Origin: an uncultured Bacilli bacterium
Lineage (GTDB): Bacteria > Bacillota_I > Bacilli_A > RF39 > UBA660
Direction: 5' to 3'
Length of the DNA: 48,000 nt
NCBI GenBank assembly: GCA_944371525.1
Contig: CALVXP010000004.1
Span: 1 to 48,000 of the forward strand
Positions 1 through 10,062 of this stretch are shown here, piece after piece. The first letter of the stretch is position 1; every line of letters begins with the position of its first letter. The translations under genes and the position numbers were made by a program. Below the pieces are notes generated by a model. That model saw only the letters and a program-made list of their open reading frames with translations. It had not been told where the DNA came from and made no database searches.

Positions 1-372
1 GAACTAAGACGCGCACTTAGAGAAACTGGTTCTGATTATAAAGTATATAAAAATACTTTGATTAATAGAGCTCTTGATGGAAGCAATTATGATATTAAAG
101 AATATCTAGAAGGTCCAAGTGCTATCTCATTTTCAACTGATGAACTTGCTCCAGTTAGAGTATTAAGTGATTTCGCTAAAAAGCATGAAGCTCTACAATT
201 AAAAGTAGGTATTGTTGAAGGTAAAGTAGCAACTGAAGACAAATTAAAAGAATATGCATCTATCCCATCTAGAGAAGGATTACTTACTATGTTAGCAGGA
301 GGATTAATGGCTACAGTAAGAGACCTATCTATATGCTTAGATTTATATGCTAAAGAAAAAGAAGAAAATTAA
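1..372 (+). CDS. rplJ: 50S ribosomal protein L10 (5' end outside window)
   Basis: This is the C-terminal 123 codons of ribosomal protein L10, which anchors the L7/L12 dimers to 23S rRNA to form the ribosomal stalk. The reading frame is open from base 1 and begins with ELRRALRETGSDYKVYKNTL, the typical L10 segment, so the true start lies before the window and the TTG at 58 is not a start. The family's globular RNA-binding domain is followed by the C-terminal helix (LCLDLYAKEKEE-like) that carries L12. The gene is followed 25 bases later by rplL, as in most bacteria, so both are almost certainly on one transcript. The upstream L10 leader, if present, is outside the window. Confidence 0.95.
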   Translation, partial: ELRRALRETGSDYKVYKNTLINRALDGSNYDIKEYLEGPSAISFSTDELAPVRVLSDFAKKHEALQLKVGIVEGKVATEDKLKEYASIPSREGLLTMLAGGLMATVRDLSICLDLYAKEKEEN

Positions 373-397
373 TAATTAAATAAAGGAGGAAATAAAA

Positions 398-763
398 ATG
401 GCTAAATTAACAAGAGAAGATTTTATTAGTGCTTTAAAAGAAATGTCAATTCTTGAAATCAAAGAATTAGTTGATGCAATGAAGGAGGAATTCGGTGTAG
501 ATCCATCTGCAGTAGCAGTAGCAGCAGCTCCAGCAGCAGCTGCCCCAGAAGGACCTTCTAAAGTTAATGTTGTATTAACAGCAGCAGGAGCTAATAAAAT
601 AGCAGTTATTAAAATTGTTAGAGATTTAACTGGTTTAGGATTAAAAGAAGCTAAAGACATTGCTGATAATGGTGGAAATGTTAAAGAAGGCGTTGACAAA
701 GAAGAAGCTGAAAAAATTAAAGCACAATTTGAAGAGGCTGGAGCAACAGTTGAACTTAAATAA
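398..763 (+). CDS. rplL: 50S ribosomal protein L7/L12
   Basis: L7/L12 is the multimeric stalk protein that recruits translation GTPases. The 121-residue product has the expected three parts: an N-terminal dimerisation domain ([16 protein letters not shown]), an Ala-rich hinge around residues 40-53 ([14 protein letters not shown]), and a C-terminal globular domain with the conserved GLGLKEAKD segment. A strong ribosome binding site (AAGGAGG, 383-389) precedes the ATG. It is the last gene of the rplJ-rplL unit; a hairpin plus T-run follows the stop. Length and sequence are ordinary for the family. Confidence 0.98.
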   Translation: MAKLTREDFISALKEMSILEIKELVDAMKEEFGVDPSAVAVAAAPAAAAPEGPSKVNVVLTAAGANKIAVIKIVRDLTGLGLKEAKDIADNGGNVKEGVDKEEAEKIKAQFEEAGATVELK

Positions 764-766
764 TTT

Positions 767-800
767 AAAAAGTGATACTTTAAAAGTATTGCTTTTTTTT
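767..800 (+). terminator. Rho-independent terminator after rplL
   Basis: A stem of about 14 pairs (AAAAAGTGATACTT with AAGTATTGCTTTTT, two wobble pairs) with a tiny loop is followed by a run of eight T. It separates rplJL from the next gene, so rpoBC here are not simple read-through of the L12 message. Confidence 0.85.
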
Positions 801-852
801 GAGTAAAATATGTGTAAAATTTACTTTAAAATTTAAAAAAAAAATAAAAGTA

Positions 853-861
853 TGATACAAT
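853..861 (+). promoter_or_regulatory. Extended -10 promoter for the pentapeptide-like gene
   Basis: TGATACAAT is a TGN-TACAAT extended -10 element just upstream of the ribosome binding site at 869-876. The -35 region is poor. Its position means transcription would start near 868, which rules out the in-frame ATG at 852 as the translational start. The same box, TATGATACAAT, recurs at 47195-47205. Confidence 0.6.
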
Positions 862-887
862 ACCAGAAAAGGAGGGAATATTATTAT

Positions 888-1733
888 ATGGAATTAATGA
901 AAAAATTTGCTGAAGTTCGTAAGACTGTTGAAGAAGAAGTAAAAAAGGTACCAGAAGGTACAAGGGTAAAATTTGATAAGGATCTACTTGAAAATTTATT
1001 GTTTGAAAAAATTGTTATAAATAAATCTCAAAATAAGGTAGCTAAAATTCCTGTATGGTCAGGTGAATTTTTAAGCAAAATAGATTTAAGCGATGTTGAT
1101 TTTGATAATGTATCTTGGTCTTTTACTAGATGGATTAGGGAAGGTTATAATCCATTCGAGGATATAAGTGATGTTGATTTGTTTGACTTAAATGGTGAGA
1201 TAGATTACGATGCTGAAATAATTTATAAAAATACTAATGCAAATATAGATTTATCAAAAAGTTTTGAATTTAAAGAACAAGGGGCTATTGATGTAGGTGG
1301 GGTAGATTTTGAGAACACGCAATTATCAATAGGAAATGCTAAGACAGTATATTTTAGTGAAACAAATTTAAAAGGAACAAATATAGATTTAAGAAGTGCA
1401 GTTGATATTGATGGGTTCATAACAGATTTTACAGGTGTAGATTTATCATTTTTGAAAGTTGATGGTGAGAGAGTTTTTCATGGTGATATTTTATGTTCTT
1501 GTAATTTGTGTGGTACTGGTATTAATATGATTATTGAAGATAAAGAAACAGCAAATAAAATTTATGAAGAAATTCAAAGATATAATGAATATGGGACAAA
1601 TCCATTATATAAAGATCCACTTGGAAGAGAAAAAGAAAAATATTTTTTTAATAAATTAGAAGGTTGTTATTTTAATGGATTGGAAATAGCCCATTATAAA
1701 AATTATGAAAGTTTTTCTAAAAAAACTAGATAA
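888..1733 (+). CDS. Pentapeptide-repeat-like hypothetical protein
   Basis: I do not recognise a named family for this 281-residue protein. I chose the ATG at 888 because AAGGAGGG (869-876) sits at the right distance and a -10 box covers the upstream ATG at 852. The N-terminus is a charged helix (MKKFAEVRKTVEEEVKK). The middle (about residues 60-200) has spaced segments such as IDLSDVDFDNVSW, VDFENTQL, VYFSETNLKGTNIDL and VDLSFLKV, which resemble an irregular pentapeptide-repeat (A(D/N)LXX) right-handed helix. A CSCNLC cluster lies near residue 205, a possible metal or disulfide site. There is no signal peptide or membrane segment, so it is probably cytosolic. It has its own promoter and terminator, and sits where many Firmicutes carry the ybxB methyltransferase gene between rplL and rpoB. 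The function is unknown. Confidence 0.7.
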   Translation: MELMKKFAEVRKTVEEEVKKVPEGTRVKFDKDLLENLLFEKIVINKSQNKVAKIPVWSGEFLSKIDLSDVDFDNVSWSFTRWIREGYNPFEDISDVDLFDLNGEIDYDAEIIYKNTNANIDLSKSFEFKEQGAIDVGGVDFENTQLSIGNAKTVYFSETNLKGTNIDLRSAVDIDGFITDFTGVDLSFLKVDGERVFHGDILCSCNLCGTGINMIIEDKETANKIYEEIQRYNEYGTNPLYKDPLGREKEKYFFNKLEGCYFNGLEIAHYKNYESFSKKTR

Positions 1734-1752
1734 TCTCAAAAAAGATTAAAAT

Positions 1753-1794
1753 AAAAGCAATATATGTAATTTATATTTGCTTTTTATTTTTTTT
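1753..1794 (+). terminator. Rho-independent terminator
   Basis: AAAAGCAA plus an AT-rich extension pairs with TATATTTGCTTTT, followed by a T-rich tail (TTATTTTTTTT). It ends the pentapeptide-like gene and isolates rpoB from upstream transcription. Confidence 0.75.
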
Positions 1795-1897
1795 AGGAAA
1801 TTTTGCATTAAACTACTTATAAAAATACAAAAATAGACACGCTGTTATTGTAAACTATAAATAAGGCAAAAAACTTAAAAATGTTTAACAAAATGCG

Positions 1898-1926
1898 TTG
1901 ACATTTCAGTTCTTTGATGATAGTAT
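1898..1926 (+). promoter_or_regulatory. rpoBC promoter
   Basis: A perfect -35 box TTGACA (1898-1903), a 17-base spacer and the extended -10 TGATAGTAT (TAGTAT 1921-1926) form a strong housekeeping-sigma promoter. The transcript would have a leader of about 60 bases before rpoB. The leader contains a short inverted repeat (CACG at 1940-1943 with CGTG near 1955), whose role is unknown. Confidence 0.8.
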
Positions 1927-1992
1927 TATATATTGGAAACACGTCTCTTTTTGTCGTGCTGGTAAAATAAATTTAGGTATTGGGGTGAAAGA

Positions 1993-4900
1993 ATGGCTTA
2001 TAAATTAAAGCAAAGTGGAGATTATAGAAAAAGAAGAAATTATTCTATGATCAAAAATTCATTAGAACTTGATAATTTGTTACAAATCCAAAAAGATTCT
2101 TATCAATGGTTCGTTACAGAAGGAATAAAAGAGGTATTTGAAGATTTGTTCCCTATTGAAAGTTTTTCTGGTAGTTTATCTTTAGAATTTGGTGAGTATG
2201 AATTTGATACACCAAGATATTCTATTAAAGAATGTAAGGATAGACAAATAACTTATGCTGCACCTTTAAAGGTACAAACAAGATTATTTAATAATGAAAC
2301 AGGGGAAGTTAAGGAACAAGAAATATTCCTAGGTGATATGCCACTTATGACTGAAAGTGGAACATTCATTATAAATGGAGCAGAAAGAGTTATTGTATCT
2401 CAATTAGTTAGATCTCCTAATGCGTATTATTCTAAGGAAATTGATAAAAATGGTAAACCTGTATTTGCTAGTAAAATTATACCTACTAGAGGTACTTGGT
2501 TAGAATACGAAACAGATGCTAAAGATGTAATTTATGTAAGAATTGATAGAACAAGAAAAGTTCCTATTACAACATTACTTCGTGCATTTGGACTATCTTC
2601 TGACGAAGAGATTCTTGAAATGTTTGATAATAATGAATATTTAAAGAATACTATTGAAAAAGATTCAACTAAGAATACAGATGAAGCTTTAATTGAAATT
2701 TACGAAAAATTAAGACCTGGAGAACCTACTACTTTAGATAGTTCAAAGAACCAATTAATTACTAGATTCTTTGATAATTTTAGATATGATTTAGCTAAAG
2801 TAGGACGTTATAAATTTAACAAAAAATTAAATGTACTTGATAGATTGCTTAATAATGTACTTGCAGAAGATATTATAGTTGACGGAGAAGTTGTATGTTC
2901 CGCAGGGACTAAAGTAACTAAAGATATTTTAAAAGATATTGAAAAATATTTTAAAGAAGGTTATGGAACTTGTGAGGTAACTATCAATGAAGAATTAGAT
3001 AGTCACAATGTTGTACAAGTAGTTAAGGTATATTCTAATGTAGACCCTAAAAAAGTTGTTACTATTATTGGTAATGATCAAAATATTGATGTTAAAATTT
3101 TAACTATTTCTGATGTTTATGCTACTGTTTCTTATTATTTGAATTTAATGGAAGGAATTGGACACGATGATGAAATTGACCATTTAGGAAACAGAAGAAT
3201 TAGACAAGTAGGAGAACTTTTACAAAACCAATTTAAAGTTGGTATTAGTAGAATGGAAAGAGTAATTAGAGAAAGAATGACTACTCAAGAAATCGAAACA
3301 GTAACTCCTAAAACACTTATTAATATAAGACCAGTTACTGCAGTAATTAAAGAATTTTTTGGTAGTAGCCAATTATCTCAATTTATGGATCAAGTAAATC
3401 CAATTGCAGAGCTTACTCATAAAAGAAGACTTTCTGCTTTAGGACCTGGTGGATTATCAAGAGATAGAGCTGGTATGGAAGTTCGTGATGTTAATCCTTC
3501 TCACTATGGAAGAATTTGTCCAATTGAATCTCCAGAAGGACAAAACATTGGACTTATTACATCACTTGCTAGTTATGCTAAAGTTGATGAATATGGATTT
3601 ATTCAAACTCCTTATCGTAAGGTAGAAAATAGAAAGTTAACAGATCAAGTAGATTATTTAACTGCTGATCAAGAAAATGAATATTATATATCACAAGCAA
3701 CAGTAAATGTTAATGATGATATGGAAATTACCGATAAAGTAGTAGCAGGTCGTTATCGTGGTGAAAATGTAATGATACCAGTAGATGATGTTGATTATAT
3801 TGATGTATCTCCTCAACAAGTTGTTTCTATTACAACAAGTTTAATTCCATTCTTAGAACACGATGATGCAACTCGTGCACTTATGGGTGCTAACATGCAA
3901 CGTCAAGCATTGCCTTTACTTACAACAGAAGCTCCATATATTGGAACTGGTGTAGAATATATTGCTGCTAAAGATAGTGGTGCAGTAGTAGTAGCTAAAG
4001 CAGATGGTATTGTTGAATATGCTGATGGTAAAAAAATTGTAGTTAAGAATGCTAAGGGACAAGATGTTTATAATCTTACTACATTTGAAAGATTAAACCA
4101 AGGTGAAACTGCTAATCATAGACCTATTGTAAGAGCAGGAGATAAAGTTAGAAAAGGACAAGTTATTGCTGATGGACCAAGTACTGATATGGGAGAACTT
4201 GCTTTAGGTAAAAATGTAGTAGTAGCATTTATGACATTCAATGGTTATAATTTTGAAGATGCTGTTATTATGAACGAAAGACTTGTTAAAGATGATGTTT
4301 ACACTTCACTTCATATTGAAGACTATGAAATTCAATGCCGTGATACTAAACTAGGACCTGAAGAAATTACTAGAGATATTCCTAATGTTGGAGAAGAAGC
4401 AAGAAAAAATCTTGATGAAAACGGTATTATTAAAATTGGTACAGAAGTTAAAGAAGGAGATATTTTAGTAGGTAAAGTAACTCCTAAAGGTATGGCTGAT
4501 TTAACTAGTGAAGAAAAATTATTACATGCTATATTTGGAGAAAAAACAAGGGAAGTTAGAAATTCATCATTAGTAGTTCCACATGGTGGAGACGGAATAG
4601 TACATGATGTTAAAGTTTATACTAAAAAAGATAATGATGATTTACCTAGTGGAGTAAGTAAAGTAATAAGAGTATATATTATTCAAAAGAGAAAAATTCA
4701 AGTCGGAGATAAAATGAGTGGACGTCATGGTAATAAAGGTGTTATTTCGTTAATATTACCACAAGAAGATATGCCATTCTTACCTGACGGTACTCCAGTA
4801 GATATTATGTTAAATCCACAAGGTGTTCCTTCTCGTATGAATATTGGACAGATATTAGAATTACATATGGGAATGGCTGCTAAAAAATTAAATGTACATA

Positions 4901-5571
4901 TAGCAACTCCAGTACTTGATGGTGCTAAGAAAGATGATGTGGCAGCAATGTTAGAAGAAGCTGGAATGGATCCAGATGGAAAAACTGTTCTATATGATGG
5001 ACGTACAGGAGAACCATTTGATAATAGAATAAGTGTTGGTGTCATGTATATGATTAAACTTCACCACATGGTTGATGATAAGATTCATGCTAGAAGTACA
5101 GGACCTTACTCATTGGTAACACAACAACCACTTGGTGGTAAAGCACAATTTGGTGGACAGAGATTTGGAGAAATGGAAGTATGGGCTCTTGAAGCTTATG
5201 GTGCTTCTCATGTATTACAAGAAATTTTAACATATAAGTCAGACGATGTTCTTGGTCGTGTTAAAGTATATGAATCAATTGTAAAAGGAACTCCATTACC
5301 AAGTCCTGGTATACCAGAATCATTTAGAGTATTAATAAAGGAATTCCAAGCATTAGGATTAGATATTTCTGTTATTAATAAAGATGATGAAGAAGTAAGT
5401 TTTAAAGACTTAGAAAATGAAGAAAATGAAGAAGATACACCAATTGCTGAAGAAATTGAAATAAGTAATAAAGGTGTTTATAATGAAGAAGAATCTGACG
5501 AAGTAGAAGATGAATTTGATGAGTTTGATGAAGATTTAGAAGATATTGAAGACATTGGAGGTGAATTTTAA
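1993..5571 (+). CDS. rpoB: DNA-directed RNA polymerase subunit beta
   Basis: RpoB forms one half of the RNA polymerase active-site cleft. The 1192-residue product is full length. Clear motifs are the rifampicin pocket ([23 protein letters not shown]) with the usual Asp, His and Ser that predict a rifampicin-sensitive polymerase, the [17 protein letters not shown] segment, and the C-terminal [20 protein letters not shown] region that contacts beta-prime. The last 60 residues are strongly acidic ([29 protein letters not shown]), as in other Bacilli. GGGGTG (1982-1987) serves as the binding site. The stop overlaps the rpoC start by one base (TAATG), so the two are translationally coupled. The promoter at 1898 drives both. 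Confidence 0.99.
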   Translation: MAYKLKQSGDYRKRRNYSMIKNSLELDNLLQIQKDSYQWFVTEGIKEVFEDLFPIESFSGSLSLEFGEYEFDTPRYSIKECKDRQITYAAPLKVQTRLFNNETGEVKEQEIFLGDMPLMTESGTFIINGAERVIVSQLVRSPNAYYSKEIDKNGKPVFASKIIPTRGTWLEYETDAKDVIYVRIDRTRKVPITTLLRAFGLSSDEEILEMFDNNEYLKNTIEKDSTKNTDEALIEIYEKLRPGEPTTLDSSKNQLITRFFDNFRYDLAKVGRYKFNKKLNVLDRLLNNVLAEDIIVDGEVVCSAGTKVTKDILKDIEKYFKEGYGTCEVTINEELDSHNVVQVVKVYSNVDPKKVVTIIGNDQNIDVKILTISDVYATVSYYLNLMEGIGHDDEIDHLGNRRIRQVGELLQNQFKVGISRMERVIRERMTTQEIETVTPKTLINIRPVTAVIKEFFGSSQLSQFMDQVNPIAELTHKRRLSALGPGGLSRDRAGMEVRDVNPSHYGRICPIESPEGQNIGLITSLASYAKVDEYGFIQTPYRKVENRKLTDQVDYLTADQENEYYISQATVNVNDDMEITDKVVAGRYRGENVMIPVDDVDYIDVSPQQVVSITTSLIPFLEHDDATRALMGANMQRQALPLLTTEAPYIGTGVEYIAAKDSGAVVVAKADGIVEYADGKKIVVKNAKGQDVYNLTTFERLNQGETANHRPIVRAGDKVRKGQVIADGPSTDMGELALGKNVVVAFMTFNGYNFEDAVIMNERLVKDDVYTSLHIEDYEIQCRDTKLGPEEITRDIPNVGEEARKNLDENGIIKIGTEVKEGDILVGKVTPKGMADLTSEEKLLHAIFGEKTREVRNSSLVVPHGGDGIVHDVKVYTKKDNDDLPSGVSKVIRVYIIQKRKIQVGDKMSGRHGNKGVISLILPQEDMPFLPDGTPVDIMLNPQGVPSRMNIGQILELHMGMAAKKLNVHIATPVLDGAKKDDVAAMLEEAGMDPDGKTVLYDGRTGEPFDNRISVGVMYMIKLHHMVDDKIHARSTGPYSLVTQQPLGGKAQFGGQRFGEMEVWALEAYGASHVLQEILTYKSDDVLGRVKVYESIVKGTPLPSPGIPESFRVLIKEFQALGLDISVINKDDEEVSFKDLENEENEEDTPIAEEIEISNKGVYNEEESDEVEDEFDEFDEDLEDIEDIGGEF

Positions 5572-8500
5572 TGTTAGAAGCTAATAATTTTAAAGCCTTA
5601 AAAATAGCTATTGCATCTCCAGAAAAAATTCGTTCTTGGTCTTATGGAGAAGTATTAAAGCCGGAGACTATAAATTATAGAACATTAAAACCAGAAAGAG
5701 ATGGATTATTCTGTGAAAAAATATTTGGACCTACAAGAGATTATGAATGTTCTTGTGGTAAATACAAAAGATTAAGATATAAAAATATTGTTTGTGATAG
5801 ATGTGGAGTTGAAGTTACAAGTTCTAAAGTAAGACGTGAAAGAATGGGACATATTGAACTTGCAACTCCAGTAAGTCACATTTGGTATGTAAAAGGTGTA
5901 CCTTCATATATTGCAGTATGCTTAGATATGTCTCCTAGAGATGTAGAAGAAGTTATATATTTTGTATCTTATGTTGTAATAGATCCAGGAAATACACCTC
6001 TCGTATCTAAACAAACATTATCTGATAAAGAGTATCGTGTATACTATGAAAAATATGGAAACAGTTTTAAAGTAGGTATGGGTGCTCAAGCAATTAAAGA
6101 ATTATTATCTATGGTTGATATCCAAAAAGAACTTGCGGAAGTTCAAAAGGAATTAGAGAATGCAACTGGTCAAAAGAGAACTAGACTTGTTAAGAGATTA
6201 GATGTATTAAATTCATTTGCAACTTCTGGAAATAAACCTGAATGGATGATTTTAGAAGCTTTACCAGTTATACCTCCAGAACTTAGACCAATGATTCAAC
6301 TTGATGGTGGTAGATTTGCTACATCTGATTTAAATGATTTATATAGAAGAGTAATTAACCGTAATAATCGTTTAAAGAAATTAATGGAATTAGGTGCTCC
6401 TTCAATTATTATTCAAAATGAGAAACGTATGTTACAAGAAGCAGTTGATGCATTATTTGATAATGGAAGACGTGGAAGAAGTGTAACAGGTCCAGGAAAT
6501 AGAGCATTAAAATCATTATCAAGTATGTTAAAAGGAAAACAAGGTCGTTTTAGACAAAACTTACTTGGTAAGCGTGTTGACTATTCAGGTCGTTCAGTTA
6601 TCGTTGTAGGACCAGACTTAAAGATGTATCAATGTGGACTTCCTAAGGATATGGCACTTGAATTATTTAAACCACATGTAATTAATGGATTAGTAAAAAG
6701 AGAACTAGCTAATAACATTAAATCTGCGAAAAAAATGATTGAAAATCAAGATCCTAAAGTATGGGATGTTGTAGAAGATGTTATTAAAGAATATCCAGTT
6801 ATGTTAAACCGTGCTCCAACTCTTCATAGACTTGGTATTCAAGCTTTTGAACCTAAATTAATTTCAGGTAAAGCTATAAGATTACATCCACTTGTTACTA
6901 CTGCATTTAATGCTGACTTTGACGGAGACCAGATGGCTGTTCATGTACCATTATCAGAAGAAGCAAAAGCAGAAGCAAGAATACTTATGTTAGGAGCTAA
7001 CAATATCCTAAGTCCTAAAAATGGAGATCCTATCGTTACCCCTTCACAAGATATGATTTTAGGTAACTATTACATTACGATGGAGAAAAATGGACTTGAA
7101 GGAGAAGGCAGAGTATTTAAAAATCCTAATGAAGCATTAATGGCTTATAATAGAAGAGAAATTACTTTACATACAAGAATTATTGTACCTGTAAATTCAT
7201 TTAAACATAAAATATTCTTAGATAGTCAAAAAGATAAATATTTTGTAACAACAGTAGGTAAAATTATATTTAATGAAATACTACCTGATACTTTCCCTTA
7301 TGTAAATGAACCTACTAGTGAGAATATTGAAGGTGCTACACCAAGTAAATACTTTATTGAATATGGAGAAAATTTACTTGAAAGATTAAGAGAAATACCT
7401 AGACCAGCACCATTTGCAAAAGGTACACTTGAAAAATTAATTGCTCAAATGTTTAAAAAATATAAAACTACAGAAACTTCTATATTCTTGGATAAATTAA
7501 AAGATTTAGGATTTAAATATTCTACATATGCAGGTATTACTATTGCAGCTTCTGATGTTGTAACTAGTAAGAATAAAGATGCAATTATTGAAAAGAGTAA
7601 TGAAGAAGTTAAGAAAGTTAATAAACAATTTAGAAGAGGTCTTATTACTGATAAAGAAAGATTTGATTTAGTAATAGATATATGGACTAAAGCTAAAAAA
7701 GAAATTGAAAAAGAACTTGAAGTTTATGCAAAAACTATGGAAGATAACCCAATTTTCATAATGATGAACTCTAAAGCTCGTGGATCTATTTCTAACTTTG
7801 TTCAACTTGCTGGTATGCGTGGTATAATGTCTAAACCAAGTGGTGAACCAGTTGAAATTCCAATTATTTCATCATTTAGAGATGGACTTACAGTTTCTGA
7901 ATTCTTCTTATCTACACACGGTGCTCGTAAAGGTAGTGCTGATACAGCGTTAAAAACTGCCGATTCTGGTTATATGACTAGACGTTTAGTAGATGTTGCA
8001 CAAGATGTTATTGTTAGAGAAGAAGATTGTGGAACAACTCAAGGTGTATTAGTAAGAGCTTTTGTTGATGATAAAGATGGTGTTATTGAACCGCTTTATG
8101 ATAGAATTTTAGGAAGATATACTAATAAAAAGGTTATTAATCCACAAACTAAAGAAGTTATTATTGATAAAAATGAATATATTACTGAAAATATAGCTGA
8201 TAAAATTGTAAAAGCAGGTATTGAAGAAGTTGAAATTAGAACTGCATTAACTTGTCGTACAGAACATGGTGTATGTCAAAAATGTTATGGTCGTAATTTA
8301 GCAACAGGTAATATTGTTGAAATTGGTGAAGCTGTTGGTACAATGGGAGCTCAATCAATTGGTGAGCCAGGAACTCAGCTTACAATGCGTACATTCCATA
8401 CTGGTGGTGTTGCCGGAGCCGATATTACGCAAGGTCTTCCTCGTGTTGAAGAATTATTTGAAGCAAGAACACCAAAAGGAAAAGCAACTATATCTGAAAT

Positions 8501-9197
8501 TGATGGAGTTATTCAAAAAATTGAAGACGCTTCAGGAAAATGGAAAGTATATGTTAAGAATGATAACGAAATTAGAGAACATATTACATCTTATGGTGCA
8601 AAACTTCGTGTTGAAAAAGGAGATACAGTATCTGCCGGTGATAGATTAACTGAAGGTAATGTAAGTCCTAAAGAATTACTTGCAGTAACTGATCCTAATA
8701 CTGTACAACAATATATATTAAAAGAAGTACAAAAAGTATATCGTTCTCAAGGTGTTGATATTAACGATAAGCATGTAGAATTAATTGCTAGAAGAATGAT
8801 TTCACAAATAAGAATATTAGATGCCGGTGATACATACTTTATTCCAAGTACAACTGTAAGTTTAACAGAATTTACTAACGGTAATAGAGATGTTATTATT
8901 CAAGGTAAGAAACCTGCTATTGGTCAACCAATATTATTAGGTATTACTAAGGCATCATTACAAACAGATTCATTCTTATCTTCTGCATCATTCCAAGAAA
9001 CTACAAGAATTTTAACAGAAGCTTCTGTTAAAGGAAAAGTAGATAAATTACATGGATTAAAAGAAAATGTAATTATGGGTAAATTAATTCCAGCAGGAAC
9101 TGGTGCAAAAGAATATATGGATATTGGTTATTCATTAGAAAAACAATTCTTTGATGATGAACCATCTGAAGTATTAGAAGAAGAATTTATTGATTAG
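5571..9197 (+). CDS. rpoC: DNA-directed RNA polymerase subunit beta'
   Basis: RpoC carries the catalytic magnesium site of RNA polymerase. The 1208-residue product has the N-terminal zinc ribbon ([20 protein letters not shown], about residues 60-80), the catalytic loop NADFDGDQM with its three Asp (about residue 449), the trigger-loop/bridge region ([18 protein letters not shown]), and the second zinc site ([16 protein letters not shown], about residue 890). The length is typical of Firmicutes. It overlaps rpoB by one base. Downstream, the usual str operon (rpsL-rpsG-fusA-tuf) is absent; unknown genes follow a strong terminator instead. Confidence 0.99.
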   Translation: MLEANNFKALKIAIASPEKIRSWSYGEVLKPETINYRTLKPERDGLFCEKIFGPTRDYECSCGKYKRLRYKNIVCDRCGVEVTSSKVRRERMGHIELATPVSHIWYVKGVPSYIAVCLDMSPRDVEEVIYFVSYVVIDPGNTPLVSKQTLSDKEYRVYYEKYGNSFKVGMGAQAIKELLSMVDIQKELAEVQKELENATGQKRTRLVKRLDVLNSFATSGNKPEWMILEALPVIPPELRPMIQLDGGRFATSDLNDLYRRVINRNNRLKKLMELGAPSIIIQNEKRMLQEAVDALFDNGRRGRSVTGPGNRALKSLSSMLKGKQGRFRQNLLGKRVDYSGRSVIVVGPDLKMYQCGLPKDMALELFKPHVINGLVKRELANNIKSAKKMIENQDPKVWDVVEDVIKEYPVMLNRAPTLHRLGIQAFEPKLISGKAIRLHPLVTTAFNADFDGDQMAVHVPLSEEAKAEARILMLGANNILSPKNGDPIVTPSQDMILGNYYITMEKNGLEGEGRVFKNPNEALMAYNRREITLHTRIIVPVNSFKHKIFLDSQKDKYFVTTVGKIIFNEILPDTFPYVNEPTSENIEGATPSKYFIEYGENLLERLREIPRPAPFAKGTLEKLIAQMFKKYKTTETSIFLDKLKDLGFKYSTYAGITIAASDVVTSKNKDAIIEKSNEEVKKVNKQFRRGLITDKERFDLVIDIWTKAKKEIEKELEVYAKTMEDNPIFIMMNSKARGSISNFVQLAGMRGIMSKPSGEPVEIPIISSFRDGLTVSEFFLSTHGARKGSADTALKTADSGYMTRRLVDVAQDVIVREEDCGTTQGVLVRAFVDDKDGVIEPLYDRILGRYTNKKVINPQTKEVIIDKNEYITENIADKIVKAGIEEVEIRTALTCRTEHGVCQKCYGRNLATGNIVEIGEAVGTMGAQSIGEPGTQLTMRTFHTGGVAGADITQGLPRVEELFEARTPKGKATISEIDGVIQKIEDASGKWKVYVKNDNEIREHITSYGAKLRVEKGDTVSAGDRLTEGNVSPKELLAVTDPNTVQQYILKEVQKVYRSQGVDINDKHVELIARRMISQIRILDAGDTYFIPSTTVSLTEFTNGNRDVIIQGKKPAIGQPILLGITKASLQTDSFLSSASFQETTRILTEASVKGKVDKLHGLKENVIMGKLIPAGTGAKEYMDIGYSLEKQFFDDEPSEVLEEEFID

Positions 9198-9200
9198 TGT

Positions 9201-9241
9201 AAAAAGATAAATGAGAAAATTTTCTTGTTTGTCTTTTTTTT
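9201..9241 (+). terminator. Rho-independent terminator of rpoBC
   Basis: AAAAAGATAAATGAGAAAA pairs along almost its whole length with TTTTCTTGTTTGTCTTTTT (a few G-T pairs), followed by a T-run. It lies four bases after the rpoC stop. Confidence 0.85.
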
Positions 9242-9249
9242 GATATAAT
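9241..9249 (+). promoter_or_regulatory. Extended -10 promoter
   Basis: TGATATAAT is a perfect TATAAT (9244-9249) with the extended TGN. It directly abuts the rpoC terminator T-run and lies 22 bases before the GTG start of the next gene. The -35 is weak. Confidence 0.65.
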
Positions 9250-9270
9250 GTAGTTAAGGAAGTGATTTTT

Positions 9271-9999
9271 GTGAATCAAAAAATAAAAGAAAAAATAATA
9301 AAAGTTTTAATTTCAATTAATGGAGCACTTTTACTATATATTTGTTTGGTACCTATAATAGCAATAATTAATAATGATATATTAAATGCTTTTTTTAGTA
9401 AATACATTAATTTAGTTTTGATATTATTTGGTGTATTTGGAGTGTTAATGATAATTTTAATATTTATTTTTAATGTTGATTTAACTAGTAAAAAATCTAA
9501 ACCTATAAAAAAAGAGTTAATTTTTAATTCATATACGGAATTTAAAAAAAGTATAGTAGATTATTTGTTTTTTGAAGGATTTCAAGTTATGAATACTAAT
9601 ATTAAGGAATTTAAAGAATCAGAGCTTTATTTTAGGAAAAGTAAAGAATTTTTGAAAAGTAAACTAGATATTGTCTTATTTATAAAATTAAATAGTTTAG
9701 AAAAAAATAATGTATATGATAAAATATTAACATTTTTAGAAGAAAAGTATCCAGAACAACCTGCTAATTTAGTAACATTTACTACAATTTTATGTGTAGA
9801 TAAAGTAACAGACTCTTTTAATAATTATATAACAACAAGTACAAAACAAGCTTTTAGTTTAATTAAATTATACATAGGTGTTTCTTTAGAAGATAATAAC
9901 TTATATATTGTTACTCAAAAAGATGGACCTAGTATAGACAAATATAGGAAACTAAAAAAATGGTTTGAAAATGTATTAGATAATTGTAAAGATAGATAA
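9271..9999 (+). CDS. Two-helix membrane protein, unknown function
   Basis: This is a 242-residue protein that I do not recognise. The start is taken as GTG 9271 because AAGGAAGTG (9256-9264) gives good spacing; an earlier in-frame GTG at 9262 overlaps that site. Two hydrophobic helices lie near residues 12-35 (SINGALLLYICLVPIIAII) and 42-68 (INLVLILFGVFGVLMIILIF). The remaining 170 residues form a soluble, Lys/Asn-rich domain that contains a beta-alpha pattern (KLDIVLFIKLNSLEKNN, LVTFTTILCVDKVTDSF). The topology suggests a membrane-anchored cytoplasmic domain. It is a single-gene transcription unit with its own promoter and terminator. Confidence 0.65.
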   Translation: MNQKIKEKIIKVLISINGALLLYICLVPIIAIINNDILNAFFSKYINLVLILFGVFGVLMIILIFIFNVDLTSKKSKPIKKELIFNSYTEFKKSIVDYLFFEGFQVMNTNIKEFKESELYFRKSKEFLKSKLDIVLFIKLNSLEKNNVYDKILTFLEEKYPEQPANLVTFTTILCVDKVTDSFNNYITTSTKQAFSLIKLYIGVSLEDNNLYIVTQKDGPSIDKYRKLKKWFENVLDNCKDR

Positions 10000-10018
10000 A
10001 TTTGATTTATCTTTTTTT
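9992..10018 (+). terminator. Rho-independent terminator
   Basis: The short hairpin AGATAAAT/ATTTATCT with a TTG-type loop and seven T overlaps the stop codon at 9997-9999. Confidence 0.75.
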
Positions 10019-10045
10019 GACATCTAATAAAATATAATGTATTAT
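10017..10045 (+). promoter_or_regulatory. Promoter for the coiled-coil protein gene
   Basis: TTGACA (10017-10022), a 17-base spacer and TATTAT (10040-10045) form a near-consensus promoter embedded in the end of the preceding terminator. Confidence 0.75.
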
Positions 10046-10062
10046 AGTAAAAGGTGATTGTT

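Noticed and set aside
376-699. Open frame antisense to rplL
   Set aside because: It is the mirror of the Ala-rich L12 coding sequence and has no start signal of its own.
8314-8649. Second plus-strand frame inside rpoC
   Set aside because: It lies wholly within conserved rpoC sequence in another frame and has no ribosome binding site; a compositional shadow.
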